Assembly (NCBI RefSeq): GCF_001562055.1
Contig: NZ_LLWE01000014.1
Coordinates: 1-64,000 of the forward strand
Direction of reading: 5' to 3'
From: Polycladidibacter stylochi
Lineage (GTDB): Bacteria; Pseudomonadota; Alphaproteobacteria; Rhizobiales; Stappiaceae
DNA length: 64,000 nucleotides
Part shown: positions 55,505-64,000 of the stretch, piece after piece
Layout of the letters: each line of letters begins with the position of its first letter
Numbering within the stretch: the stretch's first letter is position 1
Notes under the pieces: generated by a model
What the model saw: only the letters and a program-made list of their open reading frames with translations
The model's database searches: none
Told to the model about the DNA's origin: nothing
Position numbers and translations under genes: made by a program

Positions 55505-56071
55505 TCAGCTGTAGCCGGCCTCGTGAATAAAACTCTCTGGATCTATTTCATTATGATACAATTGCTCCAAAACTGCTTTGGGCGCTTTTAATATAAGTTG
55601 ACTAATTTTATAGGGAAAACCGGCCCGTACCATTGCCTGTAATTGCTTCTCCACTTTGTTTGAATCCCCCCCTTCACGCCAATTGCCAAAACCCCTTCGT
55701 TTTGCATAATAATTTGCGGCTTTTAGTTCGTCATATTGGCTCGTATCAAAGCCCTTTTGCAAAATTGTTGGCTCTACACCTTTTTGCAAAAGACTGCTTT
55801 TAATGGCTCTTTGGGATTTCCCGCGTGCCAGCCCCACGCGTATTTTGGATTGCGTATAAACAAGATCATCTAGTAGACCGTGTTGCTCGCACTGTATTGC
55901 AACCTGATCGACCAAGTGCAGATAGTCTTGAGGGTCAATTTCTTTTTTTTGACAGATTCGCTTTAATTTTCGCTCAAGCACACGCTTTAAATTGTTTTTT
56001 GAGCTCGCGTATCGCCCCAGATATGCATAGGCTGCTTTGATGAGGTAGTCGTTCGCAAATGTAGAATTCAT
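55505..56071 (-). CDS. recX: Regulatory protein RecX
   Basis: RecX limits RecA filament growth. The protein is built of helical repeats: YLGRYASSKNNLKRVLERKLKR, LVDQVAIQCEQHGLLDDLVYTQSKIRVGLARGKSQRAIKSSLLQKGV, and YYAKRRGFGNWREGG ... MVRAGFPYKISQLIL. I start at ATG 56071 (MNSTFAND), giving 188 residues; a TTG at 56086 is an alternative. recA is not in the window. It lies 45 bases downstream of fpr. Confidence 0.9.
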   Translation of the reverse strand: MNSTFANDYLIKAAYAYLGRYASSKNNLKRVLERKLKRICQKKEIDPQDYLHLVDQVAIQCEQHGLLDDLVYTQSKIRVGLARGKSQRAIKSSLLQKGVEPTILQKGFDTSQYDELKAANYYAKRRGFGNWREGGDSNKVEKQLQAMVRAGFPYKISQLILKAPKAVLEQLYHNEIDPESFIHEAGYS

Positions 56072-56116
56072 TTCACAGTTTACCAAGGGAAGAGATCTTC
56101 CCTTGGTATATAATAG

Positions 56117-56929
56117 TTAACCAACAAAAGCACGTTCAACAACAAACTCACTCGGATTGTTGTTAGCCCCTTCCCTCAAGCCGGCTGCTTCCAACAGGTC
56201 TTTTGTGTCATTAATCATTTGCATTGATCCGCAAATCATTCCGCGATCAACTTCCGGGTTTAAAGGCTCTACCCCTAATTGCTTAAAGAGTTCACCGGAC
56301 TTTATAAGGTCTGTGATCCGTCCTTTGCGCGGGTAGTCTTCTCTTGTTACAGAGTTGAACAAGCGCAGTTTTCCTGCAGCGACTTCCCCGATGAGTGGAT
56401 CATTAATGATACCGTTGACAAGCTCTTCACCATATTTCAACTCAGCAACTTCACGGCACGTATGGGTGAGGATGACATCCTCAAATTTCTCATAGGTTTC
56501 TGGGTCGCGAATGATTGAGGCAAACGGTGCAATACCCGTACCTGTTGAAAACATATATAAGCGTTTTCCCGGCAACAATGCATCGTTAACGAGCGTTCCT
56601 GTTGGCTTCTTTTTCATAAGAATGTAATCGCCAACTTCAATTTTTTGCAGGTGTTGGGTTAACGGCCCATCTGGCACTTTAATCGAAAAGAATTCAATTT
56701 CTTCATCCCATGACGGGCTGGCAATTGAGTAGGCGCGATAAAGCGGCTTGCCATCTATCATCAACCCGATCATAACAAATTCGCCAGAGCGGAAGCGAAA
56801 GCTCGCAGGACGCGTGATACGGAACTTAAAAAGCCTGTCCGTGTAGTGGGTTACTTCAGTTACTTTTTCTGCATATACATTGGCTGGAATGGCAGCTGCC
56901 AATTCTTCACCCTTCATTACGACATTCAT
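56117..56929 (-). CDS. fpr: Ferredoxin--NADP+ reductase
   Basis: An FAD enzyme moving electrons between NADPH and ferredoxin or flavodoxin, often under oxidative stress. The FAD motif is PLYRAYSIASPSWDEEIEFFSIKVPDGPLTQHLQ, the NADP motif MFSTGTGIAPFASIIRDPE, followed by ILTHTCREVAELKYGEEL, GMICGSMQMINDTKDLLEAAG and the C-terminal VVERAFVG, as in bacterial Fpr. 270 residues, normal. Confidence 0.96.
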   Translation of the reverse strand: MNVVMKGEELAAAIPANVYAEKVTEVTHYTDRLFKFRITRPASFRFRSGEFVMIGLMIDGKPLYRAYSIASPSWDEEIEFFSIKVPDGPLTQHLQKIEVGDYILMKKKPTGTLVNDALLPGKRLYMFSTGTGIAPFASIIRDPETYEKFEDVILTHTCREVAELKYGEELVNGIINDPLIGEVAAGKLRLFNSVTREDYPRKGRITDLIKSGELFKQLGVEPLNPEVDRGMICGSMQMINDTKDLLEAAGLREGANNNPSEFVVERAFVG

Positions 56930-57742
56930 TGATTTGCAACTCCAAAGCCGCTTGTGTTGTTTGCTGTAACCCCTTCTACAGTAGGTAACTCCAAAAGCTA
57001 AGCTTTCTTAATTCATAAAAGCAAGACGAGATAGAATATCTTGTCAGCAACTCGGCTACTACTAGAACGATACAGGTTTTTAGAACAAGTGTAGACTTAT
57101 TAGCTTGTGCTTTCATATCAGAGCAGATGCCAAAATGTCGCAGCCATGTTTCACAAAGCAAAAAAAGCATAGCAGACGTTGGAGATACAACAATACGGAG
57201 CTTGATAGCACACCATATATGATGAAACTTATGCTCATTTATAGTTATGGAATATATACATATTATTTCACTAACTAACATGCGATAGTGATTTCACACC
57301 AAATGTCCGTCCGCTGGTTAAGAAATTTGATAGTTTAAAGATGCCGGTCAACGATTTTATGCAGGGCCTTCGAGAAACGAAAACGCCGCCTCCTCGCTTT
57401 GGCAAGCCTATTTATCAATAGAAAATCCCTGAAGGAAATAGCATCCAGCAGTGACCCTATGAAGGTTCGAAAATAGAGGGATTTGGTCACAGGGAAGAAG
57501 TTATCGTTATTTTTGTGCACCCTTTTCGACAGTTATAACCAAATCAATATTAATTATACGCTGCCCCACCCTACGCAGGCACGCAAAAGTGTAACCTACG
57601 ACCTCGGAACCGCGTTTTCTCCATAGTCCAAGCTCTTAGATCAGCTGGCAAAAAGCATTATCGAATAAGCAAATCATGAACAGGGAGTGGTGGCCGGGGA
57701 AGTTTAAAGCATCTTTATTTGACAATCATTGCAAAGTCATGA
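56930..57742. other. 813-bp stretch without a recognised gene
   Basis: Between fpr and the IS200 element. The bases nearest fpr should hold its promoter. The rest has only short open frames, the longest about 60 residues with many basic residues (57335-57520, minus strand) and no family match that I recognise. No tRNA or RNA gene is apparent. It may contain debris left by earlier insertions, but I cannot identify any. Confidence 0.5.
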
Positions 57743-57806
57743 CCTCCACCAGAGGTGGAGGTTTGAAACGCTTCGCTTGGACCACTAGAAGTGGTTTTGT
57801 TAGTCG

Positions 57807-58241
57807 TCAATAACTAACCTTGAACAAGTCGTTGTAGTCACTCGCCTTATCCTTCTTCTCCTGATTTTGGATATAGCGTCTAACGACCTGTTCTTGATAG
57901 CCCGTCGTTGAAACGAAGTATCCCCGCGCCCAAAAATGATATCCCTTGTAGCGCCGTTTCCTCGCATACTTATTGGCAACATAAAGAGACGTTTTGCCTT
58001 TCAAAAAACCTATTATATGTGCCACAGAGTATTTCGGTGGGATTGAGATAAGCATATGCACGTGGTCAGGCATAAGCTCTCCTTCTTCAATACGACACCC
58101 TTTTTCTAACGCTAATCTGACAAACTGGTCTTTCAGCTCCCTTCGCAACTCACCATAAAGCCGTTTTGTGCGGTATTTACTGCTAAAAACAACATGATAT
58201 TTACAGTCATAAGTACTGTGTTTAAGGTGGTCTACATCCAT
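57807..58241 (-). CDS. tnpA: IS200/IS605-family transposase TnpA (Y1, HUH)
   Basis: A 144-residue single-strand transposase. It has the HUH metal motif in MPDHVHMLISIPPK (His60, His62) and the catalytic tyrosine in VVRRYIQNQE (Tyr123). The opening STYDCKYHVVFSSKYR is typical of IS200. The protein looks complete. Its ribosome-binding site GGGAGG lies inside one arm of a long inverted repeat, which should keep translation low. Confidence 0.95.
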   Translation of the reverse strand: MDVDHLKHSTYDCKYHVVFSSKYRTKRLYGELRRELKDQFVRLALEKGCRIEEGELMPDHVHMLISIPPKYSVAHIIGFLKGKTSLYVANKYARKRRYKGYHFWARGYFVSTTGYQEQVVRRYIQNQEKKDKASDYNDLFKVSY

Positions 58242-58245
58242 AAAA

Positions 58246-58298
58246 ACCTCCCTGCTTGATTATCGGGCCTCAAAATACAGCGGCCCAAGCAGGGAGGT
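58246..58298 (-). promoter_or_regulatory. Leader hairpin hiding the tnpA ribosome-binding site
   Basis: Perfect 13-base arms 58246-58258 and 58286-58298 (ACCTCCCTGCTTG / CAAGCAGGGAGGT) with a nested GGGCC / GGCCC pairing in the loop. On the mRNA the arm next to the ATG contains AGGGAGG. IS200 elements are known to repress transposase translation this way. Confidence 0.8.
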
Positions 58299-58364
58299 CT
58301 CTTAACTAAATTGTAGAACTCTTCCTGTCCTCCACCGGAGGTGGAGGTTTATTTTGCCTACAAT

Positions 58365-58393
58365 AAAAACCCCGCGCAATGCACGGGGTTTTT
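58365..58393. terminator. Bidirectional terminator, mainly for aapP
   Basis: CCCCG / CGGGG stem with inner GC pairs (58370-58388) flanked by A5 and T5. It lies 22 bases past the aapP stop. The IS200 element sits directly beyond it. Confidence 0.88.
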
Positions 58394-58414
58394 ACAAGCA
58401 AGTATTTTGTAGAA

Positions 58415-59212
58415 TTAATGCTGCAAAATCTGGCTCAAGAACAACTGGGTCCGCTCATGCTGCGGGTTGGTAAAGAAAGGCTCTGGCTCGTTCTGCTCAA
58501 CAATTTGCCCTTGGTCCATAAAGATCACCCGGTTGGCGACCTTACGTGCAAAACCCATTTCGTGGGTCACACAAAGCATGGTCATCCCCTCTTCAGCCAA
58601 TCCCACCATCACATCAAGTACTTCCTTGATCATTTCAGGATCAAGCGCAGATGTCGGCTCATCAAACAGCATAATTTTCGGATTCATACAAAGCGAGCGG
58701 GCAATAGCCACACGCTGCTGCTGACCACCAGAAAGTTGCCCGGGATACTTATTGGCCTGCTCAGGTATTTTCACCCGCTCCAAATAGTGCATGGCGATTT
58801 CCTCTGCCTGCTTCTTTGGCATTTTCCGCACCCAAATCGGGGCCAGTGTACAGTTCTCTAAAATGGTCAAGTGCGGAAACAGGTTGAAATGCTGGAAGCA
58901 CATGCCCACTTCCCGGCGGATTTCGTCAATCTTTTTCAAATCAGAAGTCAGCTCAATACCATCAACGATAATCTGCCCCTTCTGATGTTCTTCCAAGCGG
59001 TTGATACAGCGGATCATAGTTGACTTACCTGAGCCGGATGGCCCGCATATAACAATCCGCTCACCGGTCATAACCTTAAGGTTGATATCGCGCAGCACGT
59101 GGAAGTCACCATACCACTTATTCATCCCCTTAATCTCGATAGCAACATCGGTATCAGAGACATGCATTTTAGAACGATCTGCCTGAACTTCGGCCATGTT
59201 CATTTCACTCAT
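58415..59212 (-). CDS. aapP: General L-amino-acid ABC transporter, ATP-binding subunit
   Basis: Polar-amino-acid type ATPase: Walker [17 protein letters not shown]-loop [17 protein letters not shown], signature [19 protein letters not shown], Walker [20 protein letters not shown], His switch [14 protein letters not shown]. 265 residues. It is the last gene of aapJQMP and energises AapQ-AapM. Confidence 0.96.
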   Translation of the reverse strand: MSEMNMAEVQADRSKMHVSDTDVAIEIKGMNKWYGDFHVLRDINLKVMTGERIVICGPSGSGKSTMIRCINRLEEHQKGQIIVDGIELTSDLKKIDEIRREVGMCFQHFNLFPHLTILENCTLAPIWVRKMPKKQAEEIAMHYLERVKIPEQANKYPGQLSGGQQQRVAIARSLCMNPKIMLFDEPTSALDPEMIKEVLDVMVGLAEEGMTMLCVTHEMGFARKVANRVIFMDQGQIVEQNEPEPFFTNPQHERTQLFLSQILQH

Positions 59213-59247
59213 TTTTTTTACTCCGAATTTCGTGAGGGACAGCGCTC

Positions 59248-60375
59248 TTAGCGATGATCACCGGTACTTAGTTTGCCTTCCAGATACATGGAGTAGCGAG
59301 ACATTGCAAAGCAGAATATGAAGAAAAATGCTGCAACAAATACATAAAGCTCCACAACTAGTCCATTCCAGTTTGGATCCGCCAGTATGGGTTGGATAAT
59401 CCCCAATGGATCAAAAAGACCAATGATGGACACCAGGGTGGTATCTTTAAACAGTCCTATGAAAGTATTCACAATACCGGGAATGGATATTTTCAAGGCC
59501 TGCGGCAATATGATCAAGCGCATGCTCTGAAAGTAATTCAGCCCAAGTGCATCTGCCGCCTCGTATTGTCCCCTTGGCAAGGCGGCCAATCCGCCACGAA
59601 TAACCTCTGCCATATAAGCACTGGCAAAAAGCGTTACCATAATAAGAACCCGTAGGATCAAATCAAAGTCCCAGCCCTTCGGAAGGAAGTAATTCAACAA
59701 GGTTGAGGCCACAAACAGCAATGTTATCAACGGCACGCCACGAATAAACTCGATAAACCCAACGCATATGGTCTTAATAAAAATCATATTCGAGTTACGC
59801 CCTAAGGCCAACATCACACCAATCGGCAGAGAGAAAGATATTCCCGTACAACCAATAATCATGGTGAGAAGAAACCCACCCATTTTATCCGAGGGTACGA
59901 ATTCAAAGCCAAATAAACCACCCCAAATGAGGAGATAGGCAATGAGAGGATATATTGCCGTGAACGCCAGTAATGCACTGCGATATGGTAGTTTATATAG
60001 CACAGGAGCGATAGCCACCAGCAGCAGCAGAAAAGCCAGATTAGGGCGCCAGCGTAAGTGCTCAGGGTAAAAGCCATAGGTAAACTGCCCCGCGCGTTCA
60101 CTTACCACAGCCCAACAAGCCCCGTCAGGCGAAAGGCTGCGGCACTCATCATATGAACTTGCGCTCCATACAGCTTTGGCTATTGCCCATTGATAAAGAT
60201 CTGGCAGGCTGTAAACCAGCATAAAACCGGCAATTAGTGTCAGCAGCACATTCAAAGGCGATGAAAACAGATTGGCCATCACCCATCCCATCGGCCCTGT
60301 TGTTGTTACCGGTGCAGGTAGCGCCGGCTTTTCATTTTGTGCCACAAAAGCAACGTTTGTTTTATCTCCCTGCAT
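59248..60375 (-). CDS. aapM: General L-amino-acid ABC transporter, permease AapM
   Basis: A HisMQ-type permease with extra N-terminal helices ([20 protein letters not shown]) and a long inserted loop before the core. The core shows [21 protein letters not shown] and the EAA-loop region [52 protein letters not shown]. 375 residues. It follows aapQ by one base, so translation is probably coupled. Confidence 0.95.
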   Translation of the reverse strand: MQGDKTNVAFVAQNEKPALPAPVTTTGPMGWVMANLFSSPLNVLLTLIAGFMLVYSLPDLYQWAIAKAVWSASSYDECRSLSPDGACWAVVSERAGQFTYGFYPEHLRWRPNLAFLLLLVAIAPVLYKLPYRSALLAFTAIYPLIAYLLIWGGLFGFEFVPSDKMGGFLLTMIIGCTGISFSLPIGVMLALGRNSNMIFIKTICVGFIEFIRGVPLITLLFVASTLLNYFLPKGWDFDLILRVLIMVTLFASAYMAEVIRGGLAALPRGQYEAADALGLNYFQSMRLIILPQALKISIPGIVNTFIGLFKDTTLVSIIGLFDPLGIIQPILADPNWNGLVVELYVFVAAFFFIFCFAMSRYSMYLEGKLSTGDHR

Positions 60376-60376
60376 G

Positions 60377-61585
60377 CTAACGCCCCCTGATCCGAACCAT
60401 ATGATTATATTTATTCATGGCAGCTGAAATACTCAGTGAGGTGACGAGGTAAAACGCCATCAGCAATAAGACACATTCCATAGCGCGCCCTGTTTGATTA
60501 AGCGTAATGCCACCTAAGGTGCCCGTGACGTCCATATAACCAACAGCAATGGCCAGCGATGAGTTTTTCGTCAAATTCAGGAAGTTGGAAATCATAGGTG
60601 GAATAATGATGCGTAGCGCTTGCGGTAAAACAATCAATCGCATTGTGCGCGCAGAGCGCAGCCCCAATGCATGCGCTGCTTCGCTTTGTCCTTTACTAAT
60701 CGCCTGGATACCAGCGCGCACGTTTTCAGCTATAAAGGCACCCGTGTAAATAGAAAGGGCGAGCCATAGTGCGACCAAGGAAATGCGCATATGTATGCCA
60801 CCCTTGTAGTTGAACCCCTTCAATTCAGGATATTCAAGCCCCAATGGCATGCCTGCTGCAAAAAAAGCAAGCAGAGCAGGAACAATCAGAATACCAAGGG
60901 AAAGCATTCCTACGGGTAGCCTTTTTCCTGTTTGCTCCTGCTGTCGTTTGGCATAGCGGCGCAACACAAAAACACCAACAACCGAAATACAAAACACAAG
61001 AAAAACCAACCAGCTTCCAGCTTCTGTTGTCACACTTGGAATATAAAAGCCACGGTTGGTGGCAACCAGAGCGCCGCCAAGCATGGGATCGCTCAATTTC
61101 GGTTTTGGCAATAAACCAATAAATACGCTATTTACGAGAAGAATTTGTAATAGTACTGGGACATTGCGGGCAACCTCCACATAAGCACTCATTATTTTGC
61201 TAATAAGCCAGTTTTTTGAAAGGCGCAGAACGCCCGCAAAAACGCCAATGACCGTAGCAGTAACACAGCCTAGAACCGCAACGAGTAAAGTATTTAAAAT
61301 ACCAACTAAAGCTGCTTTCCAATGTGGAGCGCGCGAAGTGTATTCAATCAGCTTTTGATTGATATCATAGGAAGCCGGTTCCCATAAAAATGAAAAATTA
61401 AAGTCTTTGCCCGCATCCCTAAGATTACTGACAATGTTTGTAACCAGAAAGCTACCAATCAGCATTACAGCAATTAAGGCTATTATTTGGAATGTATAGG
61501 AGCGATAACGGGTATCGCGCCAAAGCATACCAACTCGGAACTCTTCTGGCCCCTCGGATGTAACTACGCTCATTTCATTGCCCAA
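60377..61585 (-). CDS. aapQ: General L-amino-acid ABC transporter, permease AapQ
   Basis: The partner permease: FQIIALIAVMLIGSFLVTNIVSNL, YVEVARNVPVLLQILLVNSVFI, then IAENVRAGIQAISKGQSEAAHALGLRSARTMRLIVLPQALRIIIPPMISNFLNLTKNSSLAIAVGY, the EAA loop. 402 residues, with the inserted central helices typical of AapQ. A strong hairpin separates it from aapJ. Confidence 0.95.
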   Translation of the reverse strand: MGNEMSVVTSEGPEEFRVGMLWRDTRYRSYTFQIIALIAVMLIGSFLVTNIVSNLRDAGKDFNFSFLWEPASYDINQKLIEYTSRAPHWKAALVGILNTLLVAVLGCVTATVIGVFAGVLRLSKNWLISKIMSAYVEVARNVPVLLQILLVNSVFIGLLPKPKLSDPMLGGALVATNRGFYIPSVTTEAGSWLVFLVFCISVVGVFVLRRYAKRQQEQTGKRLPVGMLSLGILIVPALLAFFAAGMPLGLEYPELKGFNYKGGIHMRISLVALWLALSIYTGAFIAENVRAGIQAISKGQSEAAHALGLRSARTMRLIVLPQALRIIIPPMISNFLNLTKNSSLAIAVGYMDVTGTLGGITLNQTGRAMECVLLLMAFYLVTSLSISAAMNKYNHMVRIRGR

Positions 61586-61604
61586 TTCTTACTTATTATA
61601 CAAT

Positions 61605-61635
61605 TAGGGCGCGGTCATCCCAGTACCGCGCCCTA
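61605..61635 (-). repeat. Intercistronic hairpin between aapJ and aapQ
   Basis: Perfect 11-pair GC-rich stem (61605-61615 and 61625-61635, nine-base loop) with no T-run of note. Hairpins at this place often protect the binding-protein mRNA and lower permease expression. Confidence 0.75.
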
Positions 61636-61642
61636 GTTAAAA

Positions 61643-62665
61643 TTAGCGATATGGTTGTGCGTAGAGAAGACCGCCATCAGTCCACTGCGCGTTCAGACCA
61701 CGTGCCAGACCGATTTTTGTATCCTCACCCAAGTTACGGGCAAAAATTTCACCATAGTTACCTGTGGCTTTAATCACTTGAACAACGTAGTCATTCGGCA
61801 GGCCGATTTTACTGCCAAGTTCGCCCTCAGCGCCTAGCAAACGGCGTATTTCCGGACTTGTTGCAGTCTTAGCCATTTCTTCCACATTGGCTTGTGTAAT
61901 GCCTTTTTCTTCAGCCTCAACCAGTACATTCAAAGTCCAACGGGCAATATCGGCCCACTGCTCATCACCTTGGTTGACGAGTGGTCCCAAAGGCTCTTTT
62001 GAAATTATTTCAGGCAGAATGATGTGCTCATCTGGCTTATCAAACGTGGCACGGCTCGCAGCTAGGCCGGAAGCATCTGTCGTGTAAACATCACAAGCTT
62101 CAGCCAAGTAATTTTGACGTGCTTCACTATTCTTCTCAACCGGTACCGGCTCGTAGCTCATGTTATTGGCGCGAAAATAATCTGCAAGGTTAGCTTCGGT
62201 AGTAGTTCCTGTTTGAATACAAACCGTTGCTCCATCAAGCTCAAGGGCAGATTCAACACCAAGTGACTTGGGCACCATAAAACCTTGCCCATCATAATAG
62301 GAAACACCGGCAAACGAAAACTTCAAATCAACATCACGGCTGAATGTCCATGTGGTGTTACGTGAAAGTAAATCCACTTCACCAGAGGATAATGCTGTAA
62401 ATCGTGTTTTACCCGTTGTTGGCGTGAACTTTACCTTCGTAGGATCGCCCAAAACAGCGGCGGCAACTGCACGGCAATAATCAACGTCAAAACCGCGATA
62501 TTCGCCCTTGTCATCGATAAATGAGAAACCGGCAAGTCCCGTCGAGACTGCACAGTGTAACATACCTCTTGCCTTCACATCTTCGAGTGTCGAAGCTTGT
62601 GTCGTTGTTGCTGCGACCATCCCCAAAATGCCGACTAATGCCGCTGGAAGTATCTTTTGAGCCAT
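61643..62665 (-). CDS. aapJ: General L-amino-acid ABC transporter, periplasmic binding protein
   Basis: A signal peptide (PAALVGILGMVAATTTQA) precedes a type II binding protein: LHCAVSTGLAGFSFIDDKGEYRGFDVDYCRAVAAAVLGD, VKFTPTTGKTRFTALSSGEVDLLSRNTTWTFSRD and VCIQTGTTTEANLADYF. 340 residues, the family's usual size. It captures a broad range of L-amino acids. It heads the operon, with about 130 bases of leader from the probable promoter. Confidence 0.96.
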   Translation of the reverse strand: MAQKILPAALVGILGMVAATTTQASTLEDVKARGMLHCAVSTGLAGFSFIDDKGEYRGFDVDYCRAVAAAVLGDPTKVKFTPTTGKTRFTALSSGEVDLLSRNTTWTFSRDVDLKFSFAGVSYYDGQGFMVPKSLGVESALELDGATVCIQTGTTTEANLADYFRANNMSYEPVPVEKNSEARQNYLAEACDVYTTDASGLAASRATFDKPDEHIILPEIISKEPLGPLVNQGDEQWADIARWTLNVLVEAEEKGITQANVEEMAKTATSPEIRRLLGAEGELGSKIGLPNDYVVQVIKATGNYGEIFARNLGEDTKIGLARGLNAQWTDGGLLYAQPYR

Positions 62666-63129
62666 TATATTAGCCTTTTCTACTAAATATCAGTCCTGAC
62701 ATAATTACCTAAAACAAATATCTCCTTTATCTGCCCTAGGTTAGAACCCCCCGATGGTTCTTATCAGTACAGTTATTGCATAATATAATTCGAAAAAGGT
62801 CAACAGCAAACTAGTAATTAAATAGTTTTCATATGATAAAAACTATAAAAATGCGTAGTTTTTTAGCATATGTTACATTTCTAAACATAGAAAGATTATA
62901 TATTAACCAGACACCACCTAGACCATTTGGAAATAAAATTCCTTCTACATAAATATACATCATGATATATAAAAAAGTAATTTACGTTCATTAAGTAAGG
63001 ATAAATATGTACCGCCCACTTTCATAAGAGAAATAGATATAATAACTTCAAAGATATTGATGAGTAATCGTGTGTGTAAGTAATTTACTTTACTGATAGG
63101 TTTTTCTTCTGATTGCACAGCATAAATAC
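62666..63129. promoter_or_regulatory. AT-rich upstream region of aapJ
   Basis: This stretch of over 460 bases has no gene. On the minus strand TTGACC near 62805 and TATGCA about 15 bases on may be the aapJ promoter. A six-pair hairpin (AGAACC / GGTTCT, 62743-62748 and 62756-62761) lies in the leader. The distal half (62820-63110) is very AT-rich with only short frames, and I see nothing definite there. Confidence 0.4.
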
Positions 63130-63153
63130 AAAAAAGGGGCAATGAATTGCCCC
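63130..63153 (-). terminator. Terminator of the GT2 / lipid-A N-domain operon
   Basis: Perfect eight-pair stem GGGGCAAT / ATTGCCCC (63136-63143, 63146-63153), followed on the minus strand by six T (63130-63135). It is about 50 bases past the stop of the lipid-A N-domain gene. Confidence 0.85.
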
Positions 63154-63201
63154 TAATCGGTGAAATTATTCCTAGTTGTGGAGAATTATGTCAATTATCG
63201 T

Positions 63202-63519
63202 CTAATAGTCTTCATTTCGACGTTTTTCACGATAGATGAGCCAGAGGTTGCGAAAATAAATCACCATGCCCAGGCCCTGACCTGCAATAAATACCGGATC
63301 TTGTCGCTTAATCGAATAGATAAGAAGTAACAAGCTTCCACCAATAGAAAAGAACCAGAAAGCAACAGGCACTATGGACTTGCCAACCCGCTCGGATGCA
63401 ATCCACTGCACAACAAAGCGCATCATAAACAAAGCCTGAGCAATAAAGCCAAGAATAACCCAGTAGTCGAGCCGAACAACAAAAACTGTATGCAACCACT
63501 CAAGCAGACCGTTTAGCAT
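63202..63519 (-). CDS. Lipid A biosynthesis N-terminal domain (LAB_N) membrane protein
   Basis: A 105-residue protein with three membrane helices: VILGFIAQALFMMRFVVQWIASERVGKSIVPVAFWFFSIGGSLLLLIYSI, then KRQDPVFIAGQGLGMVIYFRNLWLIY. These are the hallmark blocks of the LAB_N family, usually found beside a GT2 glycosyltransferase and thought to act in lipid-linked sugar transfer to the envelope. Its ATG overlaps the upstream stop (TAATG), so it is translationally coupled to the GT2 gene. Confidence 0.92.
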   Translation of the reverse strand: MLNGLLEWLHTVFVVRLDYWVILGFIAQALFMMRFVVQWIASERVGKSIVPVAFWFFSIGGSLLLLIYSIKRQDPVFIAGQGLGMVIYFRNLWLIYREKRRNEDY

Positions 63520-64000
63520 TAATCGGCACCCTCACCTTTACCGGCAGTCGGACTTTGCCCACCACTTACAACAACGCTGACCTCGGGTATTTTATTTCGA
63601 CGTCGGCGCAACCACCAAACGCCGTAGAGATCGAGAATGCCAATGAGAGCCCGGTCAAAAACCCCGTACTTGGAAGAACCATGCATTCGTTCTCTATCAA
63701 TAACATCAACAAATATAACGCCAAACCCCTCCCTGATGACCAATGCTGGTAAAAAACGATGCCAGCTGTCAAAGTAAGGCAGGCTTAAAAAAACATCTCG
63801 CCGAACTGCTTTCAAACCACACCCACTGTCTCGGGTGTTATCCTTTAAAAGCCAACCACGTAATTTATTAGCCGCTTTTGAAGCATATCGTTTAAACAAA
63901 CTGGCTTTTCGACCAAGTCTTTGCCCGGCAGCCAGCGCAACAGCGGGCCCGGCCCGCTCAAGACCATCCACTAAATTCGGGATATATGCTGGATCATTTT
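63519..64000 (-). CDS. GT2 glycosyltransferase, dolichyl-phosphate-mannose-synthase-like (start outside window)
   Basis: The C-terminal half of a family 2 glycosyltransferase. The frame stays open to the end of the window (NDPAYIPNLVDGLERAGP...), so the start, DXD motif and first domain are missing. Visible are AAGQRLGRKASLFKRYASKAANKLRGWLLKDNTRDSGCGLKAVRRDVFLSLPYFDSWHRFLPALVIREG and HGSSKYGVFDRALIGILDLYGVWWL, as in polyprenyl-phosphate sugar transferases (ArnC/GtrB-like). It probably loads a sugar on undecaprenyl phosphate, with the LAB_N partner helping. Confidence 0.9.
   Translation of the reverse strand, partial: NDPAYIPNLVDGLERAGPAVALAAGQRLGRKASLFKRYASKAANKLRGWLLKDNTRDSGCGLKAVRRDVFLSLPYFDSWHRFLPALVIREGFGVIFVDVIDRERMHGSSKYGVFDRALIGILDLYGVWWLRRRRNKIPEVSVVVSGGQSPTAGKGEGAD

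Larger units (their letters stand above)
57743..58347 (-). mobile_element. IS200-type insertion sequence (IS200/IS605 family, tnpA only)
   Basis: Matching subterminal hairpins frame a single tnpA gene: CCTCCACC-aga-GGTGGAGG at 57743-57761 and CCTCCACC-gga-GGTGGAGG at 58329-58347. TnpA binds such hairpins to excise single-stranded DNA. There is no tnpB. A third hairpin (57781-57795, ACCACT-aga-AGTGGT) lies just past the tnpA stop. The cleavage sites lie some bases outside the hairpins and cannot be fixed by eye. Confidence 0.88.

Noticed and set aside
57335-57520. 61-codon basic frame upstream of the IS element as a small gene
   Set aside because: No ribosome-binding site, no homology that I can recognise, and composition unlike the neighbours.

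Overview
The window is a piece of an alphaproteobacterial chromosome, most likely from the order Hyphomicrobiales (Rhizobiales). The argument is gene order: erpA/dgt/argS, a SPOR protein, nagZ, scpA-scpB, tatABC, serS, surE, pcm, an NlpD-like M23 protein, DUF815/yajC, secDF, then Mth938-like and phytoene-synthase-like proteins, which is a familiar run in that order. cysNC, aapJQMP and trmFO fit too. Base composition is moderate (not the high GC of soil rhizobia). I cannot name the genus.

Layout. 1-864: remnant of a Tn7-like transposon, with a broken tnsA, sitting about 24 bp downstream of glmS at the classical attTn7 position. 891-4286: glmS and glmU (amino-sugar synthesis). 4577-10991: a SPOR-like membrane protein, a DMT exporter, ccdA, ssb, a conserved Cys/His/Asp exported protein, trmFO and a small secreted six-cysteine protein. 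11033-33120: the housekeeping block listed above, nearly all on the minus strand, interrupted by one orphan ABC ATPase between tatA and scpB. 33121-36582: erpA, xthA, an aldo-keto reductase and a membrane M23 peptidase. 36602-42719: eno, kdsA, cysNC, cysD and cysQ (glycolysis, KDO synthesis, sulfate activation). 42960-46189: a three-gene UDP-sugar operon. 46243-48743: tgt-queA (queuosine) and tRNA-Lys. 48991-56929: accessory genes: a K+ channel with RCK domain, an EamA exporter, a glutaredoxin/AhpD-like fusion with a small membrane protein and a LysR regulator, a secreted polysaccharide lyase, recX and fpr. 57743-58347: an IS200-type element. 58415-62665: the aapJQMP amino-acid transporter. 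63202-64000: a lipid-A N-domain protein and a truncated GT2 glycosyltransferase.

The most notable items are: the glutaredoxin-AhpD-AhpD-like fusion with its membrane partner, a candidate undescribed thiol-redox module; the decayed Tn7-like element at attTn7; a Tgt that lacks three of the four usual zinc ligands; a palindrome that covers the cysD ribosome-binding site; and the linkage of secDF to homologues of two mitochondrial complex I assembly factors.

All functional calls come from reading motifs by eye; no database search was run.
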